A stretch of DNA of 64,000 nt from Amyloporia xantha (lineage: Eukaryota; Basidiomycota; Agaricomycetes; Polyporales; Adustoporiaceae). The stretch spans positions 992,001 through 1,056,000 of the forward strand of contig JAYKKR010000004.1 in the NCBI GenBank assembly GCA_036971615.1, read 5' to 3'. Below, in pieces: positions 46,501 through 59,235 of the stretch; position 1 is the first letter of the stretch; the number at the start of each line of letters is the position of its first letter. The position numbers and the translations under genes are program-made. The notes under the pieces were generated by a model. The model did not search any database, had not been told where the DNA came from, and saw nothing but the letters and a program-made list of their open reading frames with translations.

Positions 46501-47505
46501 ACAGCGTGAATCAATTTTCAGTATTTACCGTCGCCGCAGGCCTGCGAGCTCGAGTCACAGCGGCAGTCTCAGACCTTCCAATATTCCTGTCGCGGATATG
46601 ACGCGGAACGGTGCAACGGCTCACATGTGCTTATGCTTAGGCTCGTGCACATTGCATACGGGCGATCGTCCGACTCCGGGGCGTATAGCGGCACAGAATT
46701 AGGCCTCGGCGCGCGAATAGGATGGCCGGGATGTATGCCATGATCGGGTGCGGTGGGCTCCCCTCGTGGCGGGTGACTGATACTGATACTGGTACTTCGA
46801 GGGTCCGCGTCGTGTTCGATACCCTCTCGATCCTGGGCGGAGCGCCGCGCTTCGCAAATCCCCGCGCAGGGCGCCCACGTAGCACGGTGTGAGATGTGTC
46901 AGTTGCCTCGAGGCCGTCGACCGCGGGTGTGGTCGCGAAGCTTGAGCTCGCAGCTTGATCCGCAGCACTCGGTGGCATTGGTGCACTGGGTAACGCATAC
47001 TGGACATTGGGCACCGGAGGCTGGGGCACGCACGTTGCACGTCGCACGCAGCGGTAGAACAGGCTGAACAGCCAACGGACGAGCCAAGTGTATTCCACGA
47101 TGCGGACGGTAGTTAGTGACACAGAATGCGACTAATAATGAGATACGACACCAAAGCCCCAGACAGATGCGACAAGTGAGAGAGATACGGAGAGAGGGGG
47201 AGAGAGGGAGAGAGGAAAATGACTATGCGAGGAAGGAGGCCGAGTCATGCAAGAAGCGACGAGGATATTGATGCGGGTGAGGATATAAAAGTAATAGAGG
47301 GAAACGAACGTCTAATGAGTGCAGAGCGAGAGGTAGTGCGAGCGGAAAGCTTTTGTATCGGGAGGGGGAGGAGAAGGAGGCGGCGGCGCGCAGCCCTAGA
47401 CTGCAAAGTCCCGTGTAGTGTAGAGGAGAAAAGAGGGAACGTCTATAGATGCGGGCGGGGCTGGCTCAGACTTGAATTTTGGGTTTGACCTGGGCGCGGA
47501 GGGCA
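43564..47505. other. G+C-rich, gene-poor region (left part)
   Basis: Nearly 4 kb with no recognised gene. Frames of 112-175 codons occur on both strands but overlap in several phases, as expected from high G+C content. The one at 46637-47122 (minus) is the longest clean candidate but is unsupported. Short tandem ATCGAAC words lie at about 45995-46020, and a purine-only GAGAG tract at 47177-47219. Confidence 0.45.
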
Positions 47506-47995
47506 TTAGACTCGGCGCGTGAGAAGCACGCTCGCGCCACTCACAGGCTTCCGCATCATGAGCGGAGGTGAGTTGGAGCCGGGGGAGTACTGGGCAGGAT
47601 GTGACTGTATGGCGGGCGGCGTCGGTCAGTTTTTTGCGTGCAGGATCTCACGCAAGCGCGGCATACGCACGGGCATGTATGTGGGCTGGAAGCCGTTCGG
47701 ATGTGATGAAGAGGATTTTGAGAGCGCCTTCCTCAACTGCGCGCGGTGATATATTACTATCGACTGACAAAAGACGAGAGGAGCGGGAATGAATTACCTT
47801 CGCTTCGCTCTCCGCGGCGCGCTGTGCGGACATGGATGTCGGGTGTAGTGAGACGCTGTCCATGTTCTTCGCGTGTGGTAGTGATGAGAGCTGGCAGGAC
47901 AGACTGGGGAGGGCGATGAGCTGGTCTGGCGTTGTGGGGCTGCTGCTCGAGGCGGAGGATGAGGCGGAGGACGACTTCTTTATTTGCGAAGACAT
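47506..47995 (-). CDS. Small Ser-rich hypothetical protein
   Basis: Predicted minus-strand exons 47995-47798, 47736-47671 and 47604-47506 give 120 aa with introns of 61 and 66 nt. The N-terminus is a Ser run (KKSSSASSSASSSSPTTP). A central charged helix AQRAAESEAKLRKALS spans an intron, followed by HPNGFQPTYMP and a tail SPGSNSPPLMMRKPVSG ending LLTRRV. No family is recognised. The consistent phase-0 junctions and the continuing low-complexity style on each side of the introns support it. It could instead be part of a longer unrecognised gene. Probably intrinsically disordered. Confidence 0.5.
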
Positions 47996-48864
47996 GGCGA
48001 CGATAAGTGGGGATGATAGGTGCCGCTGGTGGGTGGGGGCGAGACAGGGCTCAACTGGTGCGGGGATGATGCGGAAAACGACAAGTGAATGCCGGAGAGG
48101 ACACAGAGGCCAAGCGCGGAGTGGCAGGAGAGAGAGCGGGATGAGAGAAGGGATTGGGATGGGAACGGGCTGAGACTTTATATGCTGGAGGGCCCAGGCC
48201 TGGGACGTCGAGGCGAGCGACTCGGCATTCATACCGCGTATACGTTTATTTGGAGTGGCATCGGGTTCGAATCTGGCTGCGAGAAGATTTGAAGCGTGTT
48301 AGGCTGATGAGCCAATCGCCGTCCGCGATGGGACCAGATCCCAACTTATCACACAACCCGTCAAAAGCCCAGAGATAAGCCACTCGCTCTCCTTGATCCT
48401 GCTGCCCGTGCATTCCTATTCCTATTTTATTTCCTCCTCGGGCCCGCGCATGGCCCTCCAGCCGAGGGCCATCTCCCCTCTGGGAATGCATCCGACGTCC
48501 AGACGCCCTCCTCAAGGCCGCTCTCTCTCTGCGAAACATCTCCCCATCACCTCGCGGCCTCGCAAGAATATCTTTATCTATTCATTGTGTTCGATGATGC
48601 AACCGTTCTAGAGCCCCCATTCACCCCGTCAATTCAGTGCGCTGCTCTCGTGGCGGGCTTCCACCTGACAGACGTGTTTCCCGACCGGATCGACAACGTC
48701 TCACCCAGCGACATCCTATCACGAGCCCCAGGTTGTTATGCTCACGGCATTCTCGCGTCTGCCGACTCAATAATTCGCACTGGCGGGTCATGAGACGCCG
48801 TGGCGCTTCGCCGTTCAACCACATCGCACCGTCGCCCCCTACCTGTCGTCGGACGACCCATGGT

Positions 48865-48885
48865 GCAGCAGCAGCAGCAGCAGCA
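48865..48885 (+). repeat. GCA trinucleotide microsatellite (7 units)
   Basis: Seven uninterrupted GCA units. Not inside a supported gene. Confidence 0.9.
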
Positions 48886-50095
48886 TGCCATTCACGTTTA
48901 TGGGAGCACGAGTGGGCTGACCCCGTCTTCCTAGCCTCGTTCGCGCTCTCTATTATTCGCTATCTATTGCTCGTACGTTACCTGGTAGAGCACGAGCACA
49001 CAATTGAAGGCATGGCCTGTACCTCCCCTGTCCGTCTAGGCCTGAACCTTGCAGCGCTCGCTCCACAACCTAATTGGACTTCTCCTGAGAGAGAGGCCAT
49101 GCACAGAGCGACATATGCGGACGGTTCGAGGCCGTGTTCATATCGCGGTCTTCGCGAACGGCAGAGTGCATATGCATATCGCGATATTGCCTGTCACCTG
49201 GTGGGCCCGCACGAATCGAGTAAGGGGATGTCCGTGCGAGCGCGGGAGCTGCCTTCCTGCATCGCAGCGCAGATGTGGCTGGGCATGTGAACCTGAGATC
49301 CCGTCGCGAAGGCTTCTCCTTTCGCGCTTCGGCGCATCTCCAAGTTAATCCGACGACGCGTCGATATCTGGGCCTGCCCCGCTTCGAATTCCTCGCCTTC
49401 CCTTCTGTGCCTCGTTCCGTCTGCTGCGCTTCCCCTTCTGAGCCTGCGTGCGGCGGTCAGTGTGGCTGTATGTCCGCATGTGAGCGGACTTCGCGCGGTG
49501 CGGCGTGGCCATTCCGTCGCACGTCCCGCTGCGACCGCGTCATCGTTCAACGAGATTCAGTTTGCGCCACCGCATCTGCATGTCGTGCCTGGTCGGTGGG
49601 CTCACGAACCGTATCGACCAGCGAGCGACGTCGCACTGTCTTTCTCGATCACGACACGGCGTGACACAAACAGAGGCTAGCGTCCCGCACCGCTACTTTC
49701 CGTCACCCCGTGTCTCCCTGGGTCGCGAGACCGCGCGGCTTGTGTTTTCACTGAACGAAAAAAGAACGAACAATCTCCGTATGTCATACTAGCCCTCCGC
49801 GCGTTCTGGGAACGCCCACCGCACGCTTCTGGCAGGACGGCTGGTCCCAGGACCCACGGGGCCCAGCAGACAGCTTACCTCACCCCGGGCTGCTGCCCTG
49901 CTGACCCGCGAACCCTCTGCACGCCCGGCGCATATGCGGGAAATCTCGGTGACATATGTTCCCGGACTCTGTCGGGGGCTTTGCGTATATGAAACGACCC
50001 TCGCTGCGCTCGCCGCGTTCCCGCCGGTCGACGACTCGCATCGCGCGCAGACATCAGAGCGAGGCCTGGACGCTTTCGCGAGCAATGGGGCATGA

Positions 50096-50120
50096 GACAG
50101 TCAGACAGTCAGACAGTCAG
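50096..50120 (+). repeat. GACAGTCA tandem repeat (3 units)
   Basis: Three exact 8-bp units plus one extra base. Not inside a supported gene. Confidence 0.9.
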
Positions 50121-50780
50121 TCCGGATTCGTGGCGAGCGAGAACGTGCGGTGCATCTCTCAAGACTCAGCGCCGGTGCGCAGGTGCGCCGTGCACCCTCG
50201 AATACCGTGGCATCCACGAGAGAGGCTTCCCTGTATCGCATCAATCCAATCTCGCCTGCGGTCACTGATCAGGGCGGCCTTCACAGCGTATTCAATAAAC
50301 GGCGGTTCTGCGCGACAGCGACGCTGCGACGTCGTCATGCATCGACATCGGCCGCAGAACGCTGATGCCTGATGATGAGATGAAACATCCCAGCGTTCGG
50401 GCCCTCTGCGACTTTCTCGGTCTGGCCTGCCGCCTGCGGGCATCGCGTCCTCGCAGGAGCGCGGCGATTGCCGGACGTGTCGTGACAGAGTTAGGGAACA
50501 TCCCGAGCCGCCTTCACGTATCTATCTCCAGGGGGCTGCACGTATGTACACGTATCCTCACTCAGGTTCGCGCTTCAGGTTAGGAAAGCCCTTCATCATT
50601 TACCGCTATCTTGCCGGCACCGCACGCGCGCGCGCACCCTAGTGTAACTTGTTTTGATGCATCTAATTGCCTCGAAATACATTCATTATCTCTTGCTACA
50701 CGTCCCCCACTGTCCCGCAACGGTGGAGCCCAGCACGCCGGGTCACAGGCAGCGCTCTGAATCGCTCTGCACTCGGAAGG

Positions 50781-53700
50781 TCAGTCGACGGCCTGGACGC
50801 CATCGTAAGCTGGTAATCTGCGGCACGCCTCCGCCCAGTCGATGCCGCCTTGCACGAGCTCCGTCACGATCGAGATGACCTGGTCGATTTCCCCGATGAG
50901 TTGGCCGGTCGTGTCACGTTCCCTGCGCGTCAGGCGGCGAGTCAGCAAGCGAGCAAGAAGCGCGACATGTGTATGGGAGAGGGGGCTTCCCCGATGCCGT
51001 AGGCAGACGAGAAGGGTAGCTTAATGCAGTTAGGGTAATGTCAAGAGACTGACCGTAACGTCATGGTGCGGTTTTGTGCAGCTGCGGGGGTACGTGTGAG
51101 GGTGGTCAGTGCCTGTCGGGGACGCGTCACGGATGGATCAGGGAGGGGCTCACAAGCAAAGTCGAGGGTGAGACCGAAGGGCGTGCCCAGTTCATCATTC
51201 CTTGCGTATCGTTTTCCAATGGACGTATTTGAGTCGTCCACACGAGAGAAAACGCCGGCCTTGCGCAATTTCATAGCTGCAGCATCGTGCCAGACCAAGC
51301 CGTTCTTGAGTCAATGGACCGCACAGGTGACTGCAGCGTGGTACTCACAGACTTCCTTAACGAGCGGGACGAATTCTTCTTTTGCACTCAAGGGAACGAT
51401 CAGAACCTTGGTGGGAGCGACGACAGCTGGCAGTGACAGCACCTGAATGGTTCGAACATGCCGGAGGAGATTAGGAGGGCAGATGTCAGAGAGGTATGAG
51501 CTCATGGGAAGACGGTGAGAGCGCTCACACCACGCTCGACATCCTGCTCTCGACTCCAGAAGCTATGTTCTAACAGCGTGTATAGAATACGGCCGAGCCC
51601 AAAGGAAGGTTCGATGACGTTGGGAGTGAACTCGCGGACTGAATGGGAAGGGTCAGATGATACTACACGCATTGATGAAACCGCATACTCGATTGTTTGA
51701 ACGTTTTCTTTTCAATGGTCAGAAGATCAGGAGTCAATTTGAACTCCCTGCCGTCGGAAGCCACAATCGTGGTCGACCTGCGAAGGGAAGGGGGTGCATG
51801 AGCGCGGTTTCGGGGAGTCAGCTAAGCGAAAGCGTGCCTGACCCTTGCGCGAGCTCGCCCTTCAGTTTGAGCAGCTTGACTTCGTCCATTTCCCCGATGA
51901 TGCCCTGCAGGAGGGCCGAGTCCTTGCCAAACGTCTTCCCGACCGTCTTCTTGTTGAATTCGGCAACCTCCCTCTCGGTCACCACTGGCTCCTTCAGTGC
52001 CTGCCGCACGACGAGCGGGTGCCCGGTCTTTGCGGAGTGCACGGACAGATCGTACGCGGCGCGATCCGCGCACCCGACGCACTCCGTCCACCCCGTCGAG
52101 TTCTCGATCTCCGCATCCCAGCAATCGGTCGCGTAGTGCGCCATCTCGTTCGCCATGTGTTGCCGGAAGCGCAACCGCGTGCGGGTGATCCCGATCTTGG
52201 TCAGGAACAGGTAGATTCGCGCCAGGAAGTAGCCCAACGTCTCGTTCGCGATGATGCCCTTGTCCACCGCGTCCCCGACGCGCATCCTCGCCACCGTGGT
52301 CTTCCCGGACTCTTGCACGTGACGGTCGAGCAGGTCGAGCTCCACGTCGCGCACCTCCGCGAACCGCTCGTGCCGTTTGTCCTCCGGGTCCACGTAGTGC
52401 TCGATCTCTGCCATCGTGAACTCGCGCACGCGGAGCAGACCCGCGCGTGGCGAGATCTCGTTGCGGAAGGAACGTCCGATCTGGGCGGACGCGAATGGAA
52501 TTCGCCCGTTGTTAAATTCTAGCAGGCGTGAAAAGTTGAGGAAGTGGCCCTGCGCCGTTTCAGGCCGAAGGTAACTGTTGATAGGTATGGAGTTGGGTGC
52601 CTGTCGTGATATAACATACGCTTACCCTGGGTGTTGACCTGTGGGTCCAATGCTGCTCGCAAACATCAGGTTGAACTGTTGCGGCTCTGACACATCGTTG
52701 TCCGTATCTGGGTTCGTGATCTTGTGCTTCCGACATAGCTCACCCAATTCGGGACCCGAGTAGTTGTCTAGCTATCTCCCGGGATGAATGACTCGTGCAG
52801 GCAAATAGGGAGACAGTCACCTACTTGAGCCAGGATGCTATCGTATTCTGCGGCGACTTCATCGGGCAGCTGGACGGGCGCAGCCTTTGTCTTGTCCTTT
52901 TTTGGCTTCCTCTTCGCCTTCTCATCTTCTTTTGGGGGCTGAGCAACAAGACCGCGTGCCTCCTTGTCTGATGCCAGCCGGGCTGACAGTACATTTTTCA
53001 CGAGATGGTCTGCACGTAGAACTTCACCGGTTTTGAGATCCTTGACCATCCAGTCCGCGAAACGAGCGACGTGGCCGGACGTTTCGAAGACGGGAGCAGG
53101 AGTCATGATGGTCGTGTCCAGTTCGAGCATATGCTCCTCGACGATAAAGTGTTTCCGCCATTCGGCGATGATGTTGCTCTGCAAAGAGGATCCGGGTGGG
53201 CCGTAGTCATATAGACCAGCGACACCTAGGGATGAAAACTGTCAGCGATCAAGTCACGGCGAGAGCCCTGGAGATGCTATTTCTGCGGCTTCTATCAAGG
53301 CCTATTCCATCTTTCTCTCGGACATCCACATGGGTGCTGCGCCGTCGGTTCTAAGACGTGCCTGCACGATACGAGCACCGGGGCCAAAATACAAGATGTG
53401 GGTTCCACATATGCAGAGGAAATGGCCCCTACGGCATGTACTTTCAAAACAAAGGATAAAGAGTGCGTTGAGAACCATGTGGTAAAACTGCCACCAGTTA
53501 CATGGGTTTGTTTTACGAGTCCGAACGGTGAATGGAATGCCCATCAAGCCAGTCTAATTTCGACTGATTTTCGGCGGCAGATTTGGGCATTGCATCCAGC
53601 GAAAGCTCTGGAGATGTTATTTCTGCAGCTCCTGTCCCCGCCCATCCCTATCCACCAGGTGCTACCCCGCCGGCTCGCAAACGTACACTTTGAGAAACGC

Positions 53701-53901
53701 GAGCTCACCTCCATAGATCTCGAAAGCAGGGGCATAGAAGAATCTCCGGTTAAGCAAGGCCTCCAGTCGTGCCTTGTCAAAAGGGTGGGCTGTCTTGTTG
53801 ACAACAACGCTGGCCATATCAGTGTGCTTGAAACGAGCAGGGATCAGAGTATAGGTACAAGGTCGGAAGAACTTGAGGGGTCGAAGGCAGCTGAGGCGCA
53901 T
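50781..53901 (-). CDS. GRS1: Glycyl-tRNA synthetase, likely dual-targeted
   Basis: Ten minus-strand exons: 53901-53709, 53225-52825, 52771-52626, 52574-51843, 51777-51689, 51638-51529, 51442-51349, 51276-51154, 51081-51054 and 50922-50781. They give 685 aa, near the length of yeast Grs1. It joins glycine to tRNA-Gly as a class II homodimer. Marks: [17 protein letters not shown], the motif 2 loop in [40 protein letters not shown] (motif 3), and an anticodon-binding domain with [22 protein letters not shown] and TLRERDT. The first ATG precedes an Arg/Phe-rich leader typical of mitochondrial targeting; a second ATG ([10 protein letters not shown], position 53817) would give the cytosolic form. 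Intron 1 is 483 nt, with internal direct repeats. Short introns elsewhere (50-131 nt). Confidence 0.95.
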
Positions 53902-54605
53902 TCAAAACGCGCTTGTAGTCTGTCGATGACTCGATAACCCGTTTGTAGGATGAAAGAAATCGATTAGGGCACCACCCCCTTTGGGATCCAGCTAAGATCC
54001 GTTCAATTATGGATTACACGAGAGTCGACAGACCGGACAGATTACTGACTGTATACAATCTGAAGCAGAGGTCTTAAACAACCAGGTGTCGGCGACGTTA
54101 GCAAAATATGAGAAAGGTTAGGAATGAAGCCTATTTGAGATATGTAGAAATACGTATATGACAAGATGAGTTAACCTATCAATTAACGGACTTGTCAAAA
54201 CAAGTGAGTAAATTATATAATATCTCGTAGTCACTAGTCTCAGCTATATAACTCAATCCATGAGTACCTATAGCTTTTACGTGCTATGTTGATCTCGCCT
54301 CATACTTCGGCATGATTGGCTATGCAGAAAGTCGCTGAGTTCATGAAATTGGAATATATTGAGATCGACATGCGAAAGAGGTCGAGATTAGATTAGATGT
54401 GCAGGAGATTGATCGGGCCCGCACAGCGGCGATAGACTCCAGATTGCACTCGGAGCGGTCTTTGCTACTCTGGTCCATCTAGACGTTGACTTCAGCCAGA
54501 ACCCGGCTTCTCCAGACTCTCAGCGACCACTTAAAACCGATCTTTAGCGGACGTTTTTGCTCAGAAACCCTCATCTAGTACTACTCCATCTACGCACTAG
54601 CCATC
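53902..54605. other. Divergent promoter region of GRS1 and TPI
   Basis: A 0.7-kb spacer between two oppositely transcribed housekeeping genes. A+T-rich around 54050-54260. A TATATAA-like word near 54244 is more than 350 bp from the TPI start, so probably not its core promoter. The TPI leader is pyrimidine-rich and ends CATCATGCC, a good start context. No gene. Confidence 0.5.
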
Positions 54606-55644
<1,039 letters not shown>

Positions 55645-56146
55645 GGTATTCCGGCTGCCGGGGCCGTGGTTCGATCGTGGAAAGCATGAACGGGGAATGT
55701 ACGTAGAGCATATTTTAGACGCCGATGTGAAGAAGCAGAACAAATGCAATTGTACTCTGCATGATGTAAATGCAGGTGGAGATTCGGAGATTGCATGATC
55801 ACTGTATGAGGTATGTGCAGATCATCTTCGCTTCCTTTAAGACGAGCACTGCGGTCTCGACCTGTACCACTCGTTGTTTCTCAAGGGGAGTTACGTGAAG
55901 TGAACCCCCAAAGCTAGCCGTTCATTGCGAGCGAGAGTGTCTTCCCAGGAAAGTTGAAAACTCTCATCGGGTGTCGCAAATTTTCGCCTCTTCGATCAAG
56001 ACGCCTCCATTCTCAATGCAGGGGACAGCCATACGGCGAGGGAAAACTCCTGACCACTCCTCGAGCAACAATCCCTCCGACTGTTGGATCAAATCCCCAC
56101 ATCTTACAAAATGCACTATCCTACAAAGTTGCTCATGATGCACGTA
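55645..56146. other. Spacer between TPI and DUF6533 gene 2
   Basis: Shared 3' flank of two convergent genes. No gene or repeat is recognised. Confidence 0.5.
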
Positions 56147-57879
56147 TCATACTGGCGGATCAGACTCGGGCCGCATAACCCTCAGCTCCGTGGCCCCCTC
56201 CAACGACGGGTGTGTTCCACCTGCCACATGAGACATGGAGACTTCATCCCCGGATGGTGGCGGCGATGGATCCGATGCCGATGGTATGGTGGGCTCTTCG
56301 CCACGGATCATTCCACGCACGTTGAGGCATAGCCTATTACCTAGCACGCATGATAGAGCGACGGCAAATCCAATGGGAATTTCGACCTTCGTTGCCTATA
56401 TTTCCGACCACGAGTTAGATGCGCCCAACAGGTCAGCGATTATCAACTGTACGCACCGAGCCGAGGACGAAAACAATAGTGTTGGCCAGGTAAGTGGCAA
56501 AAATGCTGTCAGGTACGATCAGTGACGATCCGCATAGCTGAAGGAGAATGGGCATGCAGACTTACACTACGAAATAGAAGACAGAATCACGAATGAGGTT
56601 TTCGACGAGCCGTCTCCCCGTTTGGAAGAGGGTGGAACCGCTGTGGCTGTTCTGGAGGAATCGAAATACAGCCAGGCCACAGAGCACACTCTCAGATACC
56701 AACATCGGTATCCAGAATGCATAGAAATGATCTGATACGTTATTTGCAACGCAAAAGTGGTATCTTAGAAATGGACGGGATGTGGCTAAGAACGGTTGGC
56801 AGAGTGTCAAGATCCGGGCAGTGCGAAGCGGATTTGATGTCATCATTACCTGTGATCCTTGCTAAAACAGATCCCATTACGCCCGCAGAGGCTGTGGCTG
56901 CCAAGAGTGAGCTCGTGGCCATGATGACGAGCACGCGCTTGTCCAAAAGATAGAGTGCATATAGCCGTAACTGTAGAATCACTAAAGGGGTGGACGGTTG
57001 AATAGACATGCAATATGTCAATATGTCGCTGGTAAATTGCTCACACTCAGCGATTACAAATGAGATCACTCCTGTCCAACCTTGCCATCGGTACCAACGA
57101 AGGCCTACATAGTAAAGAGATCAGTTTCCATGGAACTGAACATGAAGCAGCGGGCTCAGGTACAGCTATGTGGTAATTCAGTACTGCCGATCGCACAGTT
57201 CCTAAGTGCGAAGCACTTACAACTGTCAGAACACATGTCAGCCAAAAGCTCAAGGAAGATCGGACCTTTGATCGCGACTTACTGAATCCGTGATCTCTGG
57301 ACTGAATAGTGCTGTCCACCGGAGAAAAACGTCAGCGAAAAAATGGTCTTTCATCAAACCACTTGCCATAATTGTTGAAACTACGCTTAAACATTCGTAT
57401 GAGCAAAGTGTCGGGCGATTTCAAAAGTACGTACATAACAGTGATGAGCGTATAGTAGCGATTCTGTAAAAGAGAATAAATTTCTCTTATTCAACAAAGG
57501 GAAGGAACAGCTCACCAGTAAGAATAGATATTTGCCTAGAGACCATGGTGATGTCTTCACGAAAAAATTAGGGCTCGACGAGCGTGCATATAGATCACTC
57601 GGCATACCCATATCAGATTATACTGCAGTGCATGAGATTTAGCTCTGACCGACGAAGACTGGGTTGAAGCATTTGTTGCGTACCTCTTGGTCAAGCGTGA
57701 TTACTACAGCTGCCATTTTAGTACGCGTGTGGAGCAAAAGCAAAAAGGGCGTACAATGATCGTAAATAATGATAGTACTCGATGCCACTGAGTATCGCAA
57801 AGATGATGTCAATATAATAGACTGACACTTGCTTAAGTGGACAGAGACGCACGTTCAGAATATCGTATTGTCTGCACAT
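56147..57879 (-). CDS. DUF6533 seven-helix membrane protein (second gene)
   Basis: Minus-strand exons with checked phases: 57821-57755, 57709-57684, 57622-57608, 57554-57516, 57463-57435, 57385-57283, 57104-57045, 56981-56850, 56785-56566, 56505-56457 and 56395-56147. Family marks in order: SSTIIIYDHSVVITLDQE then YNLIW, LGKYLFLLNRYYTLIT, RWYRWQGWTGVISFVIAE, ILQLRLYALYLLDKRVLVIM, NVSDHFYAFWIPMLVSESVL, ENLIRDSVFYFV and an acidic Pro/Ser tail. Two parts are unresolved. The first codons (ATG at 57879 requires a 31-nt intron) and the stretch 57105-57282, where no phase-compatible exon with good splice sites was found. The gene may be intact with an unusual exon there or carry a lesion. Only distantly similar to the 13-kb DUF6533 gene. 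Function unknown. Confidence 0.78.
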
Positions 57880-58967
57880 CCCTGATGAATGAATGTAAGA
57901 GGGCCGTCGCGTTTGCGGCCATTAACCGAATGGGCCTGTGGTCGGTGCACAATATTGACAAAGGTTGGCAGACGGGGCACGAGTGTCAATGGGGACAGGA
58001 CATGAAGGTAGCGGACAAAGGGCGAGTGAATTCATGAAAAGCGGGAGAATATCAACATTTAAAAATACTTCCGCGCAGCCGCCCAAAGCAAGCAAAATTC
58101 CAGAACCGGATTAGATTGTGATGATCGCGAGTACCACAACAGTCTGACGCAAGCCTGCAGCTCCCCTTCGTGCGGTGCTTACAGCCGTTGACCGTTCTTT
58201 CATTCTGCTACGTTTCATTCTCAAGAATCTATTTCTGCAGGCCATATTACTTCAAACCCGAATACTAGCTAGTACTATGCTTGCTCAGTGCATTGCAGAA
58301 CCACAGATTTGGCGCAAGGGCGCGTGGTCTCGCCGAATATTAATCCTGATACGCTTGAAGACCAATCACAGTGTACCTAAGACGTAGTTCTCTGTGATGG
58401 GCATATGTTGTGAAAGGCGGGTAACTCGGTGATCGTAGAAGGACAGCAGTCTGCCGCACTAGTCCTGTTGTACATAAATGATCTGGTGGTGAGTAACGCT
58501 GCGACTATCATCTTGAAAGACCGCCACAGCCAGGATAATCTAACCACTCTCTACAGTACTATCTGACTCATGTCAATCATGAGCGGTTTTAGCCTCTACA
58601 GGGTTGGCTGCATATGAGCCTGGGAACAGATAGAATCCATCGTTCCCTTGCAACGACTGTGTATCATTGACCATCTCTTTGTCTTAGCTCTATCTTCCTG
58701 AACACAGTTCCCAAGACTCAAGCATATTGTACATCTGCAATGCAGTGTCCGGGAACACCCGCTTTGAAAAGCAGCGTCATATATATATGCCTGTCTGACC
58801 ATGTGCACTGCGAGCGTTTTGACACAATAATAGCCCTGGCAAGCAATTTGTCCCGAATGAGCGTGTATCATGCCAGTGCGTTACCGCCCTTCTTCACCGC
58901 GTCTCTCCCAGAAATTATCCTACTAGCGTCATATGTTTCCCCGGTCCAGAACTACATCCAGTCTCCT
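57880..58967. other. Intergenic stretch without recognised gene
   Basis: A+T-richer sequence upstream of the second DUF6533 gene. No gene, inverted repeat or RNA gene is supported. Confidence 0.45.
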
Positions 58968-59235
58968 GGAAGCCTCACTACACAGCCAACTGTCTGATCA
59001 TCTCGGACGCCATCTTGATCCCAACCGCATCAATGGCGCTCACATCGTTCTTTACAACGTCTATCCACTTGCCTGTTCCCCATTCCACATCGTCGCTTTG
59101 CTTGTGACAATATCAGTTCTAGACCTGTCAATCGGCGCATGCGTTGCTCCTGTCTATCCAAATTGTAGCGCCCTCAGTACGAACAACTCATACACTACAA
59201 GTTGTACAACCGCCAAAAGCTTTGGGAGATTCATG
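58968..59235 (-). pseudogene. Decayed 3' end of a phosphomannose isomerase gene
   Basis: This aligns base by base with 60298-60570, the last exon of the intact isomerase gene. Shared words include CTACACAGCCAA, CGGACGCCATCTTGATCC (against CGGACACCATCTTGATTC) and CTGTTCCCCATTC. Roughly a third of positions differ and small indels break the minus-strand frame. Only the C-terminal exon is recognisable. It lies 1.3 kb from the intact gene in the same orientation, so an old tandem or partial duplication is the likely source. Confidence 0.72.

Larger units (their letters stand above)
47996..50780. other. G+C-rich, gene-poor region (right part)
   Basis: About 2.8 kb rich in CpG with no recognised gene. 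It includes a GCA x7 microsatellite and a GACAGTCA x3 tandem repeat (listed separately). Several frames of 90-217 codons are open by composition only. The stretch may serve as the long 5' region of the Ser-rich gene and the 3' flank of the glycyl-tRNA synthetase gene. Confidence 0.45.

Noticed and set aside
46637..47122. 161-codon minus-strand frame with SerAla/Pro composition
   Set aside because: It overlaps other open frames in a G+C-rich region, has no recognised motif and no splice partner. It could be real but is unsupported.
48255..48275. GGTTCGAATC word resembling a tRNA B box
   Set aside because: No A box, no acceptor stem pairing and no cloverleaf at the right spacing.
48637..49290. 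217-codon plus-strand frame with Ala run
   Set aside because: The Ala run comes from the GCA microsatellite. The rest has no family signal and several other frames are open there.
51822..52522. 225-codon plus-strand frame
   Set aside because: Antisense shadow of the large GRS1 exon 4.
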